Part shown: one piece after another, positions 31,515 to 41,795 of the stretch
How the letters are laid out: each line of letters begins with the position of its first letter
How positions within the stretch are numbered: the stretch's first letter is position 1
Assembly (NCBI GenBank): GCA_023251755.1
Contig: JAHEYF010000024.1
Coordinates: 1-52,959 of the forward strand
DNA from: Bacteroidota bacterium
GTDB taxonomy: Bacteria > Bacteroidota > Bacteroidia > B-17B0 > Aurantibacillaceae
Direction of reading: 5' to 3'
Length of the DNA: 52,959 bases
Translations under genes and position numbers: made by a program
The notes under the pieces: generated by a model
Told to the model about the DNA's origin: nothing
The model's database searches: none
Seen by the model: the letters and a program-made list of their open reading frames with translations, nothing else

Positions 31515-32276
31515 ATGAACAACGGATACATCAAATCTGAAATTGAAAACGGAACGGGTTACATTACCTTTTTTCATCCGCAAAGCAATTCAATGCCCGG
31601 CGATTTATTGCGGCAATTGGCCCTTGAAATTGAAAAGTTAGGGAAAGATGAACAGGCAAAAGTAATTGTGCTTAAAAGTGAAGGGGATAAAGCTTTTTGT
31701 GCCGGGGCCTCTTTTGATGAACTCATCTCTATCAAAGACCTGGAAACCGGCAAGAGATTTTTTTCGGGATTTGCCGGTGTAATCAATGCCATGCGCAAAG
31801 CCCCTAAATTCGTTATTGCCCGTGTGCAGGGAAAAGCCGTAGGTGGTGGTGTTGGTATAGCCTCGGCTGCCGATTATACTTTTGCGATTGAGAGTGCTTC
31901 TATAAAACTAAGCGAATTGGCTGTAGGCATAGGGCCCTTTGTGGTTGGCCCGGCTGTTGAAAGAAAAATAGGAAGCTCTGCTTTTTGCCAGCTTACAATT
32001 AATGCAAGCGAATGGCAAAGTGCCGAATGGGGCAGGCAAAAAGGCTTATACGCCGAAGTGTTTAAATCTGTCGAAGAAATGGACAAAGCTGTTCATTCAC
32101 TCACCGAAAAATTAGCCGGTAGCAATCCTGAAGCAATGATGATGCTGAAAAAAATCATGTGGCAGGGAACTGAAAACTGGGATACCCTGTTGATTGAAAG
32201 GGCCGAAATGAGTGGCAAATTAGTACTCAGCGAGTTTACAGTAAATGCCATTAATAAATTCAAACAAAAAGCTTAA
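31515..32276 (+). CDS. Enoyl-CoA hydratase/isomerase family protein
   Basis: 253 residues, crotonase fold. The oxyanion-hole loops are AFCAGASFDEL (71-81) and RVQGKAVGGGVGIASAADYTFA. One glutamate sits in the usual position in IKLSELAVGIGPFVVGP; the second catalytic Glu of hydratases is not clearly placed, so isomerase, hydratase or hydrolase activity are all possible. There is no beta-oxidation partner in the window. It follows glyA on the same strand after an inverted array. Confidence 0.8.
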   Translation: MNNGYIKSEIENGTGYITFFHPQSNSMPGDLLRQLALEIEKLGKDEQAKVIVLKSEGDKAFCAGASFDELISIKDLETGKRFFSGFAGVINAMRKAPKFVIARVQGKAVGGGVGIASAADYTFAIESASIKLSELAVGIGPFVVGPAVERKIGSSAFCQLTINASEWQSAEWGRQKGLYAEVFKSVEEMDKAVHSLTEKLAGSNPEAMMMLKKIMWQGTENWDTLLIERAEMSGKLVLSEFTVNAINKFKQKA

Positions 32277-32287
32277 CAGACTACCCC

Positions 32288-34480
32288 TTACTGAACAACT
32301 AATTTTCTGGATATCAGATTGGTCTTAGTGCTTGCCTTAATGGTGTAGGCTCCTCTGCTAAACTCACTAAACTGCCCTATGGGGAAACTAATAAAATGAC
32401 TGGAACCCATTTCAATGGATTTATTGTAAATTGTCTGCCCAAGCATATTAACAATTTCAACATGAATCACCTCCCCCTCTTTTGCTGAAAGTATAATATT
32501 TCCGTGTTTTCCATCCGATGGATTGGGGAAAATATTTACATTAAAACCTTCGTCAAAATTTACAGGTACAATTTGAGAATAAGAATAATTTCCGTCAAAA
32601 TCAGTTTGTTTAAGGCGGTAGTACGACAGGCCGTGCAGGGGCTGATGATCGCTTTCAACATAACTTAAAGCACCGTTGCTGTTCCCTGCCCCCTTAACCT
32701 GGCCTATAGGGCTAAAACTAAATCCTTCGTCCGACCGTTCAATCGTAAAATAATCATTGTTCACTTCATGTGCCGTTTCCCATTTAAGATCAACTGCTTT
32801 TCCATTTGGATCTGCCGTAAACTCAAGTAATTCAATAGGCAGCGTAGACTGGGTTTTATTTTTTGTCCCGATGTACCAGTCGTTATCAATAGATGGGCTG
32901 GAACTTAAAGTCCGGTTTACTTCAACAGCAACAACCGAATTGGTTGCCGCGGAAAAAGTACCAACGGCTGATGATGCAGCCTGACCCGCATTAAGGTCGG
33001 TAAGCGTTGCAGCGCCAAAACCAGTACCACCAAAACGTATAGCCCTGGCTGAAGTTACCCAGGTTCTTGAAGCTGTCCAATAGGAATTGGAAACACCCTG
33101 CAAGGTGGTTCCTCCCGACCAGGTTGCATCACTATGACTGGCAGCCGTATAAGTTGGAGGCAGGGTAAAGGTATACGACACATCCATGTATAAATCAGTG
33201 GATGTCGTAATATTGGTAGCCCCTATCCAAAACGGGCTGTAAAAAGTGGTGGACCCCGGTGCAAAATAAGAAGAACCCAATGGAAACAAGCCCGCATCTG
33301 TTCCAATAACAGGACTGGAGCCACTTGTAAAATACCTCCTGAAAGTACCTGTGTAAAAATGCCCGGATGTACGTGTTAAGGTACCGGAGGTTCCCGCAGG
33401 GTTGCCCAGCGTTAACCTGTTGCTGTTCATATTCGTTACTCCGCTTGTTAAAGTTAAAGCATTGTAAACACTAATATTACCGGCCATTGTAAACTGAGGG
33501 TAAGTAGTATATGTATTGTTCAGGGTTAAATTATAATAATTGCTGGTGGCTCCGGAGCTGTAATTTTTTGGAATCGGAATGGCCTGTGTTGCCGAAGTGG
33601 AATTCAGATTAACTGTATTTGTGGCATCATCCACATCCATACGAACAGAGCTATGAACCGAAGCTCCTGAATAATTTAAGGTGGCTCCATTGTTCCCGTA
33701 ATAAAACAGCATATTTCCACTGGAAGTAGAGGTGGTTATATTACCCAGGGTCATTGTACCATAATTATCCAGATAAGCCCGTGCATCACTTGTATAACTA
33801 TTGTTTAAATTCACGGTGGTGCCGGTAACAGTCCCTGCATCATTTTCCAGTCCTATCCAGCTGTCCCAGGAGGTATTCAGGTTTTCAACAGTAATGTTTG
33901 TACAATTAACGGTGCTCGAAAAATTCTGACCATTGTAAAAATAAACATCATTTCCGGAGGTGTTGCGGATAATCAGGTTTGTAGAGGTAATTGTTCCTGC
34001 GGCGTCCATCCCGTTAACAAAACTAATATCTTCAAAAGAAGCCGCAGTCATTCCATTGTTAAGGGTCAGGTTGGTAACAGAAATGGTGCCGTTGTTTTCG
34101 TAATTGGGGGTAGAACCTGCACTATTACTGGTATTTATATAAAACGTGCCGGCCCCGCTTATCGTTCCTTTATTATCATAAGCATTTGCAGCCGATATGC
34201 CCACATTGGTACAGCTTGTTGGGGCACAGGTTAAGGTAATCCCCGTGTTGATGGTTAGAGTGGCACCCGACTGAACATAATAATTACAACAGGTGGCATT
34301 GGCCGTTACAGTAACCGTGTGGCCGCTTGCAATCACCACTTCATCGGTAGAGGAAGGGGCTGTGCCTCCCCAGGTACTTCCCGTACTCCAGTTGCCGGAT
34401 TGGGTAGAGGTTTTTTGTGCAAAAGAATACTGATTTGCACAAAACATTATAAACAATATAAAGTAAAAATAATTCTTCAT
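32288..34480 (-). CDS. T9SS-exported adhesin-like beta-solenoid protein
   Basis: 730 residues. It has a signal peptide (MKNYFYFILFIMFCANQYSFAQ) and a start TSTQSGNWSTGSTWGGTAPSSTDEVVIASGHTVTV that is standard for Bacteroidota surface proteins with Thr/Asn/Gly-rich beta repeats. The region 60-330 has repeated NLTLNN and TNLIIRN-like strands of a parallel beta-helix. The C-terminal 75 residues (NIFPNPSDGKHGNIILS, NMLGQTIYNKS, GAYTIKA) are the T9SS type A sorting domain. A role in adhesion or surface structure is inferred. It is convergent with the enoyl-CoA hydratase gene, 11 nt apart, with no terminator visible between them. Confidence 0.82.
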   Translation of the reverse strand: MKNYFYFILFIMFCANQYSFAQKTSTQSGNWSTGSTWGGTAPSSTDEVVIASGHTVTVTANATCCNYYVQSGATLTINTGITLTCAPTSCTNVGISAANAYDNKGTISGAGTFYINTSNSAGSTPNYENNGTISVTNLTLNNGMTAASFEDISFVNGMDAAGTITSTNLIIRNTSGNDVYFYNGQNFSSTVNCTNITVENLNTSWDSWIGLENDAGTVTGTTVNLNNSYTSDARAYLDNYGTMTLGNITTSTSSGNMLFYYGNNGATLNYSGASVHSSVRMDVDDATNTVNLNSTSATQAIPIPKNYSSGATSNYYNLTLNNTYTTYPQFTMAGNISVYNALTLTSGVTNMNSNRLTLGNPAGTSGTLTRTSGHFYTGTFRRYFTSGSSPVIGTDAGLFPLGSSYFAPGSTTFYSPFWIGATNITTSTDLYMDVSYTFTLPPTYTAASHSDATWSGGTTLQGVSNSYWTASRTWVTSARAIRFGGTGFGAATLTDLNAGQAASSAVGTFSAATNSVVAVEVNRTLSSSPSIDNDWYIGTKNKTQSTLPIELLEFTADPNGKAVDLKWETAHEVNNDYFTIERSDEGFSFSPIGQVKGAGNSNGALSYVESDHQPLHGLSYYRLKQTDFDGNYSYSQIVPVNFDEGFNVNIFPNPSDGKHGNIILSAKEGEVIHVEIVNMLGQTIYNKSIEMGSSHFISFPIGQFSEFSRGAYTIKASTKTNLISRKLVVQ

Positions 34481-34556
34481 CTTTCCCGGCTGATTATTTC
34501 AACTAAAGGCCTCCTTAAAGCTAATACAAATAAAGTCAATCTGGCCTGACTTAACA

Positions 34557-34564
34557 CAAACATA
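34557..34564 (-). promoter_or_regulatory. -7 element for the adhesin-like gene
   Basis: TATGTTTG on the minus strand fits TAnnTTTG, about 77 nt before the ATG. No clear -33 partner. Confidence 0.35.
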
Positions 34565-34850
34565 ATCAATATTCATCGTTTTTTTAGATGAATGACCGCT
34601 AATTATCTGATAAGAAGGCAAAGTTTAGAGTTCCATCAAATCAGTTTGTTTAAATACCGGCTTCCCATTTTTATAAATAACTTAATTAGTGTTATAAAAT
34701 GACAGAATTATACCTTCTGTTATTTTAATAGCAGGGGCAATTCAAAGCCCGTTTTGTCTTAATTCCATATTTCACAAATTTTGGGCTTACATTCTTCAGA
34801 AAGAGTAAAACAATTTATGAGAACTGGATTATGTTCCCTTGTCAAAACAA

Positions 34851-34878
34851 TTGTCTATTTTAAAAAGCCTTACATTTG
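34851..34878 (+). promoter_or_regulatory. Promoter of the hydrolase-barrel gene pair
   Basis: TTG at 34851, 17 nt spacer, TACATTTG at 34871-34878, the best full match to the Bacteroidota promoter consensus in the window. The ATG follows at 34902. Confidence 0.65.
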
Positions 34879-34901
34879 TTCACCATTTTTAACAGGATGC
34901 A

Positions 34902-35588
34902 ATGAACAAATTATTATTATTACACGGTGCTTTAGGGGCTTCTGAACAATTTCTCCCTATAAAAGAAGCATTGAAAGAACAATACGAGCTGCACAGCATT
35001 GATTTTTACGGGCATGGTACAAGTGCTTTCTCCTCAGCCGGATTCGCCATCCCTGTATTTGCAAAACAGGTGATTGAATACCTTGACAAAAACAACATGG
35101 CCTCCATCAATATATTTGGCTACAGCATGGGTGGTTATGTGGCCCTGTATCTTGCCAAACACTACCCCCTGCGTGTAAATAAAATTATGACCCTGGCCAC
35201 TAAATTTGTCTGGACCCCTGAAATTGCAGCTTCCGAAACAAAAATGCTGAACCCGGAACTGATTGAATCAAAAGTCCCGGATTTTGCCCAACAACTAAAA
35301 GCAAGGCACGGGGAACACAAATGGAAAGAACTGTTGCAGCACACAGCTGAAATGATGGTGGACATGGGAAATAATGCTGTTTTAAACAGTAAGGATTACA
35401 GCACTATAGAACAAGCCGTTTTACTTGGTTTAGGCGACAGGGATAAAATGGTGAGCCTGCAGGAAAGCCAGGAGGTGTTCAAATCCCTTAAAAATTCAGG
35501 TTTTTATATATTGCCGTATACCAAACACCCTTTGGAAAGCGTTGATACAAAAAGATTAAGCACGGAAATAATCCGTTTTGTTCAATGA
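34902..35588 (+). CDS. Alpha/beta hydrolase
   Basis: 228 residues. The nucleophile elbow GYSMGG has the catalytic Ser near residue 75. Asp in GLGDRDKMV (about 178) and His in YTKHPLESVD (about 206) complete a plausible triad; HGALGASEQF near the start forms the oxyanion loop. The protein is cytoplasmic with no signal peptide. The substrate is unknown; esterase or MenH-like roles are possible. Its stop codon overlaps the start of the barrel protein gene by 4 nt (ATGA), so the two are co-translated. Confidence 0.8.
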   Translation: MNKLLLLHGALGASEQFLPIKEALKEQYELHSIDFYGHGTSAFSSAGFAIPVFAKQVIEYLDKNNMASINIFGYSMGGYVALYLAKHYPLRVNKIMTLATKFVWTPEIAASETKMLNPELIESKVPDFAQQLKARHGEHKWKELLQHTAEMMVDMGNNAVLNSKDYSTIEQAVLLGLGDRDKMVSLQESQEVFKSLKNSGFYILPYTKHPLESVDTKRLSTEIIRFVQ

Positions 35589-37333
35589 TAAAAATGCAGG
35601 GTATACATAGGATTTGTCTGCTTATAAGTCTGTATTTATTTTCATTTAAAACCTTTTCACAGGGCAGTATTCAATTTCAGGCCATTAACAGCGATCGTGC
35701 TGCTGTTTTCAAAAACATTAAATTTAAGTCTGCTTATTCTTCTTTGGCCGAAATACAATCAGACTTAAAAAGCACGCTTACCTCGCTGCACAACAACGGT
35801 TATATTTTGGCTTCACTGGACAGCAGCCTTCAGGATGCTGTAAGCTACAAAGCTTATATAGTTATAGGGAACAACTACAAATGGGGGCATTTGAGCCCGG
35901 CTAAAGGAAGCGAAAACATTTTAGCCGAAACTGGGTACCGCGAACGTTTTTACACTAAAACAGCCTTTTCGCCAAAGGAAATAAGCAGGTTGTTTGATAA
36001 AATTTTATCCTGGTGCGAAAACAACGGCTATCCTTTTGCTACAGTTAAATTAGATAGCGTAAGGGTGCAGGACGAATCAGTTTATGCGCTGCTGAACATT
36101 CATACAAACAAATTTATCCGCTTAGACAGTATCATTGTTAGCGGCACTGCCACCATCAGTAAAAATTTCATTCAGCATTATTTTCAGGTAAAAGAAGGGA
36201 TGCCCTACAATGAACAAAACTTAAAAAAAATAGGGCAAAAAGTAAAACAATTGCCTTTTATAAAAGAAACCAAAGCTCAGTTGGTGCGCATTACAGATAA
36301 ACACACCAAACTTTACCTTTTTTTCGATAAAAAAAATGCTTCCCAGTTTGATGGTATTATAGGTTTGTTGCCCAATGCAACAGGGCAAACCATATTTACC
36401 GGGGATGTAAGAATTAAATTGCAGAACACTATTTTTAAAGCCGGTGAGTTGGTGGATTTAAACTGGAGAAGGCTGCAAAGCCAGACACAGGATTTAAAGT
36501 TGCAGATGGCTTATCCATACCTGTTCAATAGCCCTGTGGGTACCGATTATACCTTGAAAATTTACAGGCGCGACACTTCGTTTGTAGATATTCAAAACAA
36601 CATTGGCCTGCAATATATTTTTAACGGCCTGAACAACATCAAAGTGTTTTACAAACAACGCAACGCCAACCTGCTTTCTACCAGCGGGCTCGAAACAGCC
36701 ACTACCCTGCCCGATTACGCAGACATCTTCACCACCTCCTACGGACTTGGTGTGAATTATGAAAAACTCGATTATAAATTCAACCCCCGACGGGGAATAA
36801 GTATTGCCATAAGTGCAAGTGCGGGTAACCGGCAAATTAAAAAAAACGCCCGCTTAAATCCGGCCATTTACTCTAACTTAAAATTAAATTCACCCCAATA
36901 CCAGTCCGAGGCTATAGTTAATGCTTACATCCCTTTATTTAAACGAAGTGCGGTAAAATTAGGCGCTCAGTTTGGAAGTGTATACAGCAACCAGATTTTT
37001 AAAAACGAATTGTTTCGGATGGGTGGTTTAAAAACATTAAGAGGGGTGGATGAAGAGAGTATTTTTGCAAGTACCTATACTATTACCAGCATTGAATACC
37101 GTTTTTTATTCGAACAAAACTCGGCTATTTATTTATTTTCGGATGCGGCCTGGTACGAAAACAACAGCGTAAAAACCTATATTACAGATGTGCCTTACAG
37201 CCTTGGAGCCGGGATCAGCTTTGAAACCAAGGCCGGTATTTTTTCGCTGAATTATGCCCTGGGCAAACAGTTTAACAATTCATTGGACATCAGGGCCGGT
37301 AAAATACACTTTGGAATTGTAAATAGTTTTTAA
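35585..37333 (+). CDS. BamA/TamA-like outer membrane barrel protein
   Basis: 582 residues, with a signal peptide (to about residue 25). POTRA-like domains include FIRLDSIIVSGTATISKNFIQHYFQVKEG (about 175-205), and the C-terminal half is the surface-antigen (D15) barrel. FRMGGLKTLRGVDE is the conserved barrel segment of the family, and the final residue is Phe, as expected for a beta-signal. It is shorter than BamA (usually about 800) and closer in size to TamA or a Bacteroidota-specific Omp85 member. It may export or assemble surface proteins. It is translationally coupled to the hydrolase. Confidence 0.78.
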   Translation: MIKMQGIHRICLLISLYLFSFKTFSQGSIQFQAINSDRAAVFKNIKFKSAYSSLAEIQSDLKSTLTSLHNNGYILASLDSSLQDAVSYKAYIVIGNNYKWGHLSPAKGSENILAETGYRERFYTKTAFSPKEISRLFDKILSWCENNGYPFATVKLDSVRVQDESVYALLNIHTNKFIRLDSIIVSGTATISKNFIQHYFQVKEGMPYNEQNLKKIGQKVKQLPFIKETKAQLVRITDKHTKLYLFFDKKNASQFDGIIGLLPNATGQTIFTGDVRIKLQNTIFKAGELVDLNWRRLQSQTQDLKLQMAYPYLFNSPVGTDYTLKIYRRDTSFVDIQNNIGLQYIFNGLNNIKVFYKQRNANLLSTSGLETATTLPDYADIFTTSYGLGVNYEKLDYKFNPRRGISIAISASAGNRQIKKNARLNPAIYSNLKLNSPQYQSEAIVNAYIPLFKRSAVKLGAQFGSVYSNQIFKNELFRMGGLKTLRGVDEESIFASTYTITSIEYRFLFEQNSAIYLFSDAAWYENNSVKTYITDVPYSLGAGISFETKAGIFSLNYALGKQFNNSLDIRAGKIHFGIVNSF

Positions 37334-37357
37334 GCCAAATGAATGCTACAAAAAACA

Positions 37358-37386
37358 AAAATCCCCCGCAATCGCGGGGGATTTTT
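37358..37386. terminator. Bidirectional terminator between the barrel gene and rpoC
   Basis: ATCCCCCGC (37361-37369), loop AATC, GCGGGGGAT (37374-37382), with a T run on the plus side and an A run on the other. It can end both converging transcripts. Confidence 0.92.
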
Positions 37387-37407
37387 ACGTACAATTTAAA
37401 CTAAATA

Positions 37408-40400
37408 CTAGGCTTCTTCTTCTACACTTTCTTCTTTTGAAGCCATTAAACGCTCGTATTCTTCTTTGCTGCCCACTACTAATTTCTCGTACTGACGGAT
37501 ACCTGTACCAGCTGGTATTAAGTGTCCTACAATTACGTTTTCTTTTAAGCCTTGCAGCAAATCTATTTTACCATTTACAGCAGCTTCGTTCAGTACTTTT
37601 GTTGTTTCCTGGAACGATGCAGCAGAGATAAAGCTACTTGTTTGTAAAGAGGCTTTGGTAATACCCTGTAACATAGACTCGGAAGTTGCAGGAACCGCAT
37701 CGCGCGACTCGATTAATTTCAAGGCCTTGCGTTTAAGTGTTGAATTGATGTCGCGAAGTCTGCGGGCAGTTAATATTTGTCCGGCTTTTACCTCAGTGGT
37801 ATCGCCCGGATCAACTACTACTTTTTTACCGTACAGTTCATCGTTTTCGGCCATAAATTCAATTTTGTTCACCAATTGTTTCTCAAGGAAAATAGTATCG
37901 CCCGGATCAACAATCTCTACTTTACGCATCATCTGGCGTACAATCACCTCAAAGTGTTTGTCGTTCAGTTTCTGTCCTTGTAAGCGGTAAACCTCCTGTA
38001 TTTCATTCACAATGTATTCCTGAACAGCGGTTGGGCCTTTAATGGCGAGGATGTCGCCAGGACTTGTAGCACCGTCTGATAAGGCATTACCTGCTTTAAT
38101 AAAGTCGTTTTCCTGAACCAGTATGTGTTTTGATAAAGCAACTAAGTAAGTTCTGCGTTCGCCGGTTTTGGCTTCCACAATTACCTCGCGGTTACCGCGT
38201 TTAATTTTACCAAAGCTTACTATACCGTCAATTTCAGCAACTACCGCAGGATTACTTGGGTTACGTGCCTCGAACAATTCGGTAACACGGGGTAAACCAC
38301 CGGTGATATCACCTGTTTTACCTGTAACGCGTGGTATTTTTACTAAAGTTTGTCCCGGTTCAATTTTATCCTGTTCGTTCACTACTACATGAGCGCCTAC
38401 CGGAATGTTGTATGTTTTTAATACATCGCCTGTTTTGCTAACGATTTTAATCATCGGGTTCATCGTTTTGTCTTTACTTTCGATGATTACCTTTTCTTTA
38501 AATCCTGTTTGCTCATCGGCTTCTTCGCGGAAGGTGATGTTTTCTTTGATGTGTTCGTATTCAACTTTACCACCAAATTCAGAAACGATAACGGCGTTGT
38601 ATGGATCCCAGTCGCAGATCATATCGCCTTTTTTCACTTTTGAACCTGATTTTACATAAAGCATTGAACCATAAGGGATGTTACCGGTTGTAAGGGTAAT
38701 GCCTGTGTTAGGGTCAACGATACGCATTTCAGTAGAACGGCCAATTACAATGTTTGATTTTTTACCATCAGGCATTATTTTTTCAACCGTACGTAATTCT
38801 TCAATTTCGATGTTACCATCGTACTTGCTGATTAAGTTAGACGATGCCGCAATGTTAGATGCGGTACCACCCACGTGGAAGGTACGCAGTGTAAGCTGTG
38901 TACCCGGCTCACCGATGGACTGCGCTGCAATAACACCTACTGCCTCGCCCAATTGTACCAGGCGACCGTTAGCAAGATTTCGTCCGTAACATTTTGAACA
39001 AACACCTTTGCGTGATTCGCAGGTTAATACCGAACGGATTTCAACTGCTTCAATCGGAGATTTAGAAATTAAATCGCAAACATTTTCGTCAATGATTTCA
39101 CCTCCTGTAACAACTAATTCTCCGGTTATCGGGTGATACACATCGTTGAGGGCTACACGGCCTAAAATACGGTCCTGCAGACTTTCAACTATTTCATCGT
39201 TATTTTTAAGTGCTGTAGCTGTTAATCCGCGTAAAGTACCACAGTCTGCTTCAGTAATAATCACATCCTGTGCAACGTCTACCAGCCTACGTGTTAAGTA
39301 ACCGGCATCGGCTGTTTTAAGGGCGGTATCGGCCAAACCTTTACGCGCACCGTGGGTAGAAATAAAGTACTCAAGGATGGACAGACCTTCACGGAAGTTA
39401 CTTAATACAGGGTTTTCAATGATCTCAGATCCTGATGAACCTGCTTTTTGAGGCTTAGCCATCAAACCGCGCATACCACTCAGCTGTTTAATCTGTTCTT
39501 TCGATCCCCTTGCACCGGAGTCAAGCATCATGTACACAGGGTTGAATCCTTGCCTGTCTGAGCTTAATTTATCCAATACCTTTTTAGTTACTTTAGAGTT
39601 GGTGTGTGTCCAGATATCAATGATTTGGTTGTAACGTTCGTTGTTGGTAATAAAGCCCATGTTGTAGTTGCCCATTACCTCTTCTACCTGAACATTCGCA
39701 TCCACAATCAGTTTGGCTTTTTCATCCGGTGTTTGAATATCGCCTAAGTTGAAAGATAAACCACCACGGAAAGCTGTCTGGAAACCAAGTGTTTTAATAT
39801 CATCTAAGAACTTGGCTGTTTTAGCCATACCGGTTTTCTTAACGATGAAACCGATAATGTCCCTTAATGATTTTTTGGTCAATAATTCGTTGATGTAACC
39901 TACTTCAAACGGAACTACCTGGTTAAAGATAACGCGTCCTACAGTGGTCTCAATTATTTTAGAAACTAATTTTTCTCCTTCAACAAAATTATTGATTTTT
40001 ACTTTAATATGGGCGTGTAAGTTCACACGTTTTTCATTTAAAGCAACTACCACTTCTTCTGCCGAATAAAATACCATTCCTTCTCCTTTCACTACATCAT
40101 TCGGCAGGTTCTTTTTACCTTTTGTAAGGTAATAAAGGCCCAACACCATGTCTTGCGATGGAACCGCTACCGGCGCACCGTTTGAAGGGTTCAAAATATT
40201 GTGAGAAGCCAGCATCAATACCTGTGCCTCAAGAATAGCAGCGTTACCCAATGGAACGTGAACAGCCATCTGGTCACCGTCAAAGTCGGCGTTGAAGGCA
40301 GTACACACCAATGGATGCAACTGAATTGCTTTACCTTCGATTAGTTTAGGTTGAAAAGCCTGTATACCTAAACGGTGAAGGGTTGGGGCACGGTTCAATA

Positions 40401-41706
40401 AGATTGGATGCCCGCGTAATACATTTTCTAAAATATCCCAAACAATTGGTTCTTTACGGTCGACAATTTTCTTAGCCGATTTAACTGTTTTCACAATTCC
40501 GCGTTCAATCATTTTACGGATAATAAATGGCTTGAACAACTCTGCCGCCATTTCTTTTGGAATACCGCATTCGTGTAGTTTCAATTCAGGCCCTACAACA
40601 ATTACGGAACGAGCCGAGTAATCCACACGTTTACCCAATAAGTTCTGACGGAAACGGCCTTGTTTACCTTTCAGTGAATCGGAAAGGGATTTAAGGGCGC
40701 GGTTACTCTCCGTTTTAACGGCATTGGATTTACGTGAGTTATCAAATAAGGAGTCAACAGCTTCCTGTAACATACGTTTTTCGTTACGTAAGATTACATC
40801 GGGAGCTTTGATTTCGATTAAGCGTTTTAAACGGTTGTTACGGATAATTACACGACGGTACAAATCGTTTAGATCGGAGGTAGCAAAACGGCCTCCATCC
40901 AGTGGAACTAAAGGACGCAACTCAGGTGGGATAACCGGAACAACTTTAATGATCATCCATTCAGGGCGGTTTTCGATATGCCCATTTGCCTGGCGGAAAG
41001 CTTCAATTACCTGTAACCGTTTCAGCGCTTCGTTTTTACGTTGCTGTGATGTTTCGTTATTGGCTTTGTGGCGCAATTCAAATGAAAGTGTGTCTAAATC
41101 CAAACGTTTCAGCAATTCATTTAATGCCTCGGCACCCATTTTTGCAACAAACTTATTTGGATCATTTTCGTCTAAGGCAATGTTTTCTTTAGGCAGGTTG
41201 TCTACAATGTTCAGGTACTCTTCTTCAGTTAAGAAGTCTAAGTATGAAACACCGTCGTCTGCTTTAATACCTGCATTAATTACTACGTAACGTTCGTAGT
41301 AAATAATCATGTCTAATTTTTTAGTAGGCAGGCCTAATAAATAACCTATTTTATTTGGTAAGGAACGGAAATACCAGATGTGTGCAACAGGAACAACTAA
41401 GTTGATGTGCCCCATACGTTCGCGGCGTACTTTTTTCTCGGTTACTTCAACACCGCAACGGTCGCAGATAATGCCTTTGTAACGGATGCGTTTGTATTTA
41501 CCACAATGACATTCGTAATCTTTTACCGGGCCAAAAATACGTTCACAAAATAAACCGTCACGTTCAGGTTTATAAGTACGGTAATTAATGGTTTCAGGCT
41601 TTAATACTTCTCCGCTCGACCGGTTAAGGATAGCCTCGGGAGAAGCAAGGCTGATAATTATTTTGGAAAAGTTACTTTTTACTTTGTTTTCTTTTCTGAA
41701 AGCCAT
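37408..41706 (-). CDS. rpoC: RNA polymerase beta' subunit
   Basis: 1432 residues. The N-terminal zinc ribbon has Cys66, Cys68, Cys81 and Cys84 (ECHCGKYK...CDRCG). The catalytic [12 protein letters not shown], with the Mg-binding Asp residues, lies near residue 470. The second zinc site has [13 protein letters not shown] followed by [19 protein letters not shown] (trigger loop/bridge helix region). The length is typical for Bacteroidota. It is transcribed with rpoB upstream (89 nt gap holding a long hairpin) and ends at the strong terminator at 37358-37386. Confidence 0.99.
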   Translation of the reverse strand: MAFRKENKVKSNFSKIIISLASPEAILNRSSGEVLKPETINYRTYKPERDGLFCERIFGPVKDYECHCGKYKRIRYKGIICDRCGVEVTEKKVRRERMGHINLVVPVAHIWYFRSLPNKIGYLLGLPTKKLDMIIYYERYVVINAGIKADDGVSYLDFLTEEEYLNIVDNLPKENIALDENDPNKFVAKMGAEALNELLKRLDLDTLSFELRHKANNETSQQRKNEALKRLQVIEAFRQANGHIENRPEWMIIKVVPVIPPELRPLVPLDGGRFATSDLNDLYRRVIIRNNRLKRLIEIKAPDVILRNEKRMLQEAVDSLFDNSRKSNAVKTESNRALKSLSDSLKGKQGRFRQNLLGKRVDYSARSVIVVGPELKLHECGIPKEMAAELFKPFIIRKMIERGIVKTVKSAKKIVDRKEPIVWDILENVLRGHPILLNRAPTLHRLGIQAFQPKLIEGKAIQLHPLVCTAFNADFDGDQMAVHVPLGNAAILEAQVLMLASHNILNPSNGAPVAVPSQDMVLGLYYLTKGKKNLPNDVVKGEGMVFYSAEEVVVALNEKRVNLHAHIKVKINNFVEGEKLVSKIIETTVGRVIFNQVVPFEVGYINELLTKKSLRDIIGFIVKKTGMAKTAKFLDDIKTLGFQTAFRGGLSFNLGDIQTPDEKAKLIVDANVQVEEVMGNYNMGFITNNERYNQIIDIWTHTNSKVTKKVLDKLSSDRQGFNPVYMMLDSGARGSKEQIKQLSGMRGLMAKPQKAGSSGSEIIENPVLSNFREGLSILEYFISTHGARKGLADTALKTADAGYLTRRLVDVAQDVIITEADCGTLRGLTATALKNNDEIVESLQDRILGRVALNDVYHPITGELVVTGGEIIDENVCDLISKSPIEAVEIRSVLTCESRKGVCSKCYGRNLANGRLVQLGEAVGVIAAQSIGEPGTQLTLRTFHVGGTASNIAASSNLISKYDGNIEIEELRTVEKIMPDGKKSNIVIGRSTEMRIVDPNTGITLTTGNIPYGSMLYVKSGSKVKKGDMICDWDPYNAVIVSEFGGKVEYEHIKENITFREEADEQTGFKEKVIIESKDKTMNPMIKIVSKTGDVLKTYNIPVGAHVVVNEQDKIEPGQTLVKIPRVTGKTGDITGGLPRVTELFEARNPSNPAVVAEIDGIVSFGKIKRGNREVIVEAKTGERRTYLVALSKHILVQENDFIKAGNALSDGATSPGDILAIKGPTAVQEYIVNEIQEVYRLQGQKLNDKHFEVIVRQMMRKVEIVDPGDTIFLEKQLVNKIEFMAENDELYGKKVVVDPGDTTEVKAGQILTARRLRDINSTLKRKALKLIESRDAVPATSESMLQGITKASLQTSSFISAASFQETTKVLNEAAVNGKIDLLQGLKENVIVGHLIPAGTGIRQYEKLVVGSKEEYERLMASKEESVEEEA

Positions 41707-41756
41707 GTTAATGATTTGTTTGTTTAAGTATATACTTGCCTTCGTCTCTTTACTTA

Positions 41757-41790
41757 TTTTTCTCCGGAGTTTAGGACTCCGGAGAAAAAA
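41757..41790. other. 14-bp perfect hairpin between rpoB and rpoC
   Basis: TTTTTCTCCGGAGT (41757-41770), loop TTAGG, ACTCCGGAGAAAAA (41776-41789). In rpoBC RNA the U tract lies 5' and the A tract 3' of the stem, so it is not an intrinsic terminator. It looks more like an RNA-processing or stability structure that starts the rpoC leader. Confidence 0.8.
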
Positions 41791-41795
41791 GAAGT

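Larger units (their letters stand above)
34481..34901. other. 421-nt divergent spacer
   Basis: Holds a -7 element for the adhesin-like gene near 34560 and a well-formed promoter for the hydrolase at 34851-34878. No gene or array is seen in the rest. Confidence 0.5.

Noticed and set aside
40724..41290. 188-codon plus-strand frame opposite rpoC
   Set aside because: Antisense shadow of a conserved gene with no independent support.
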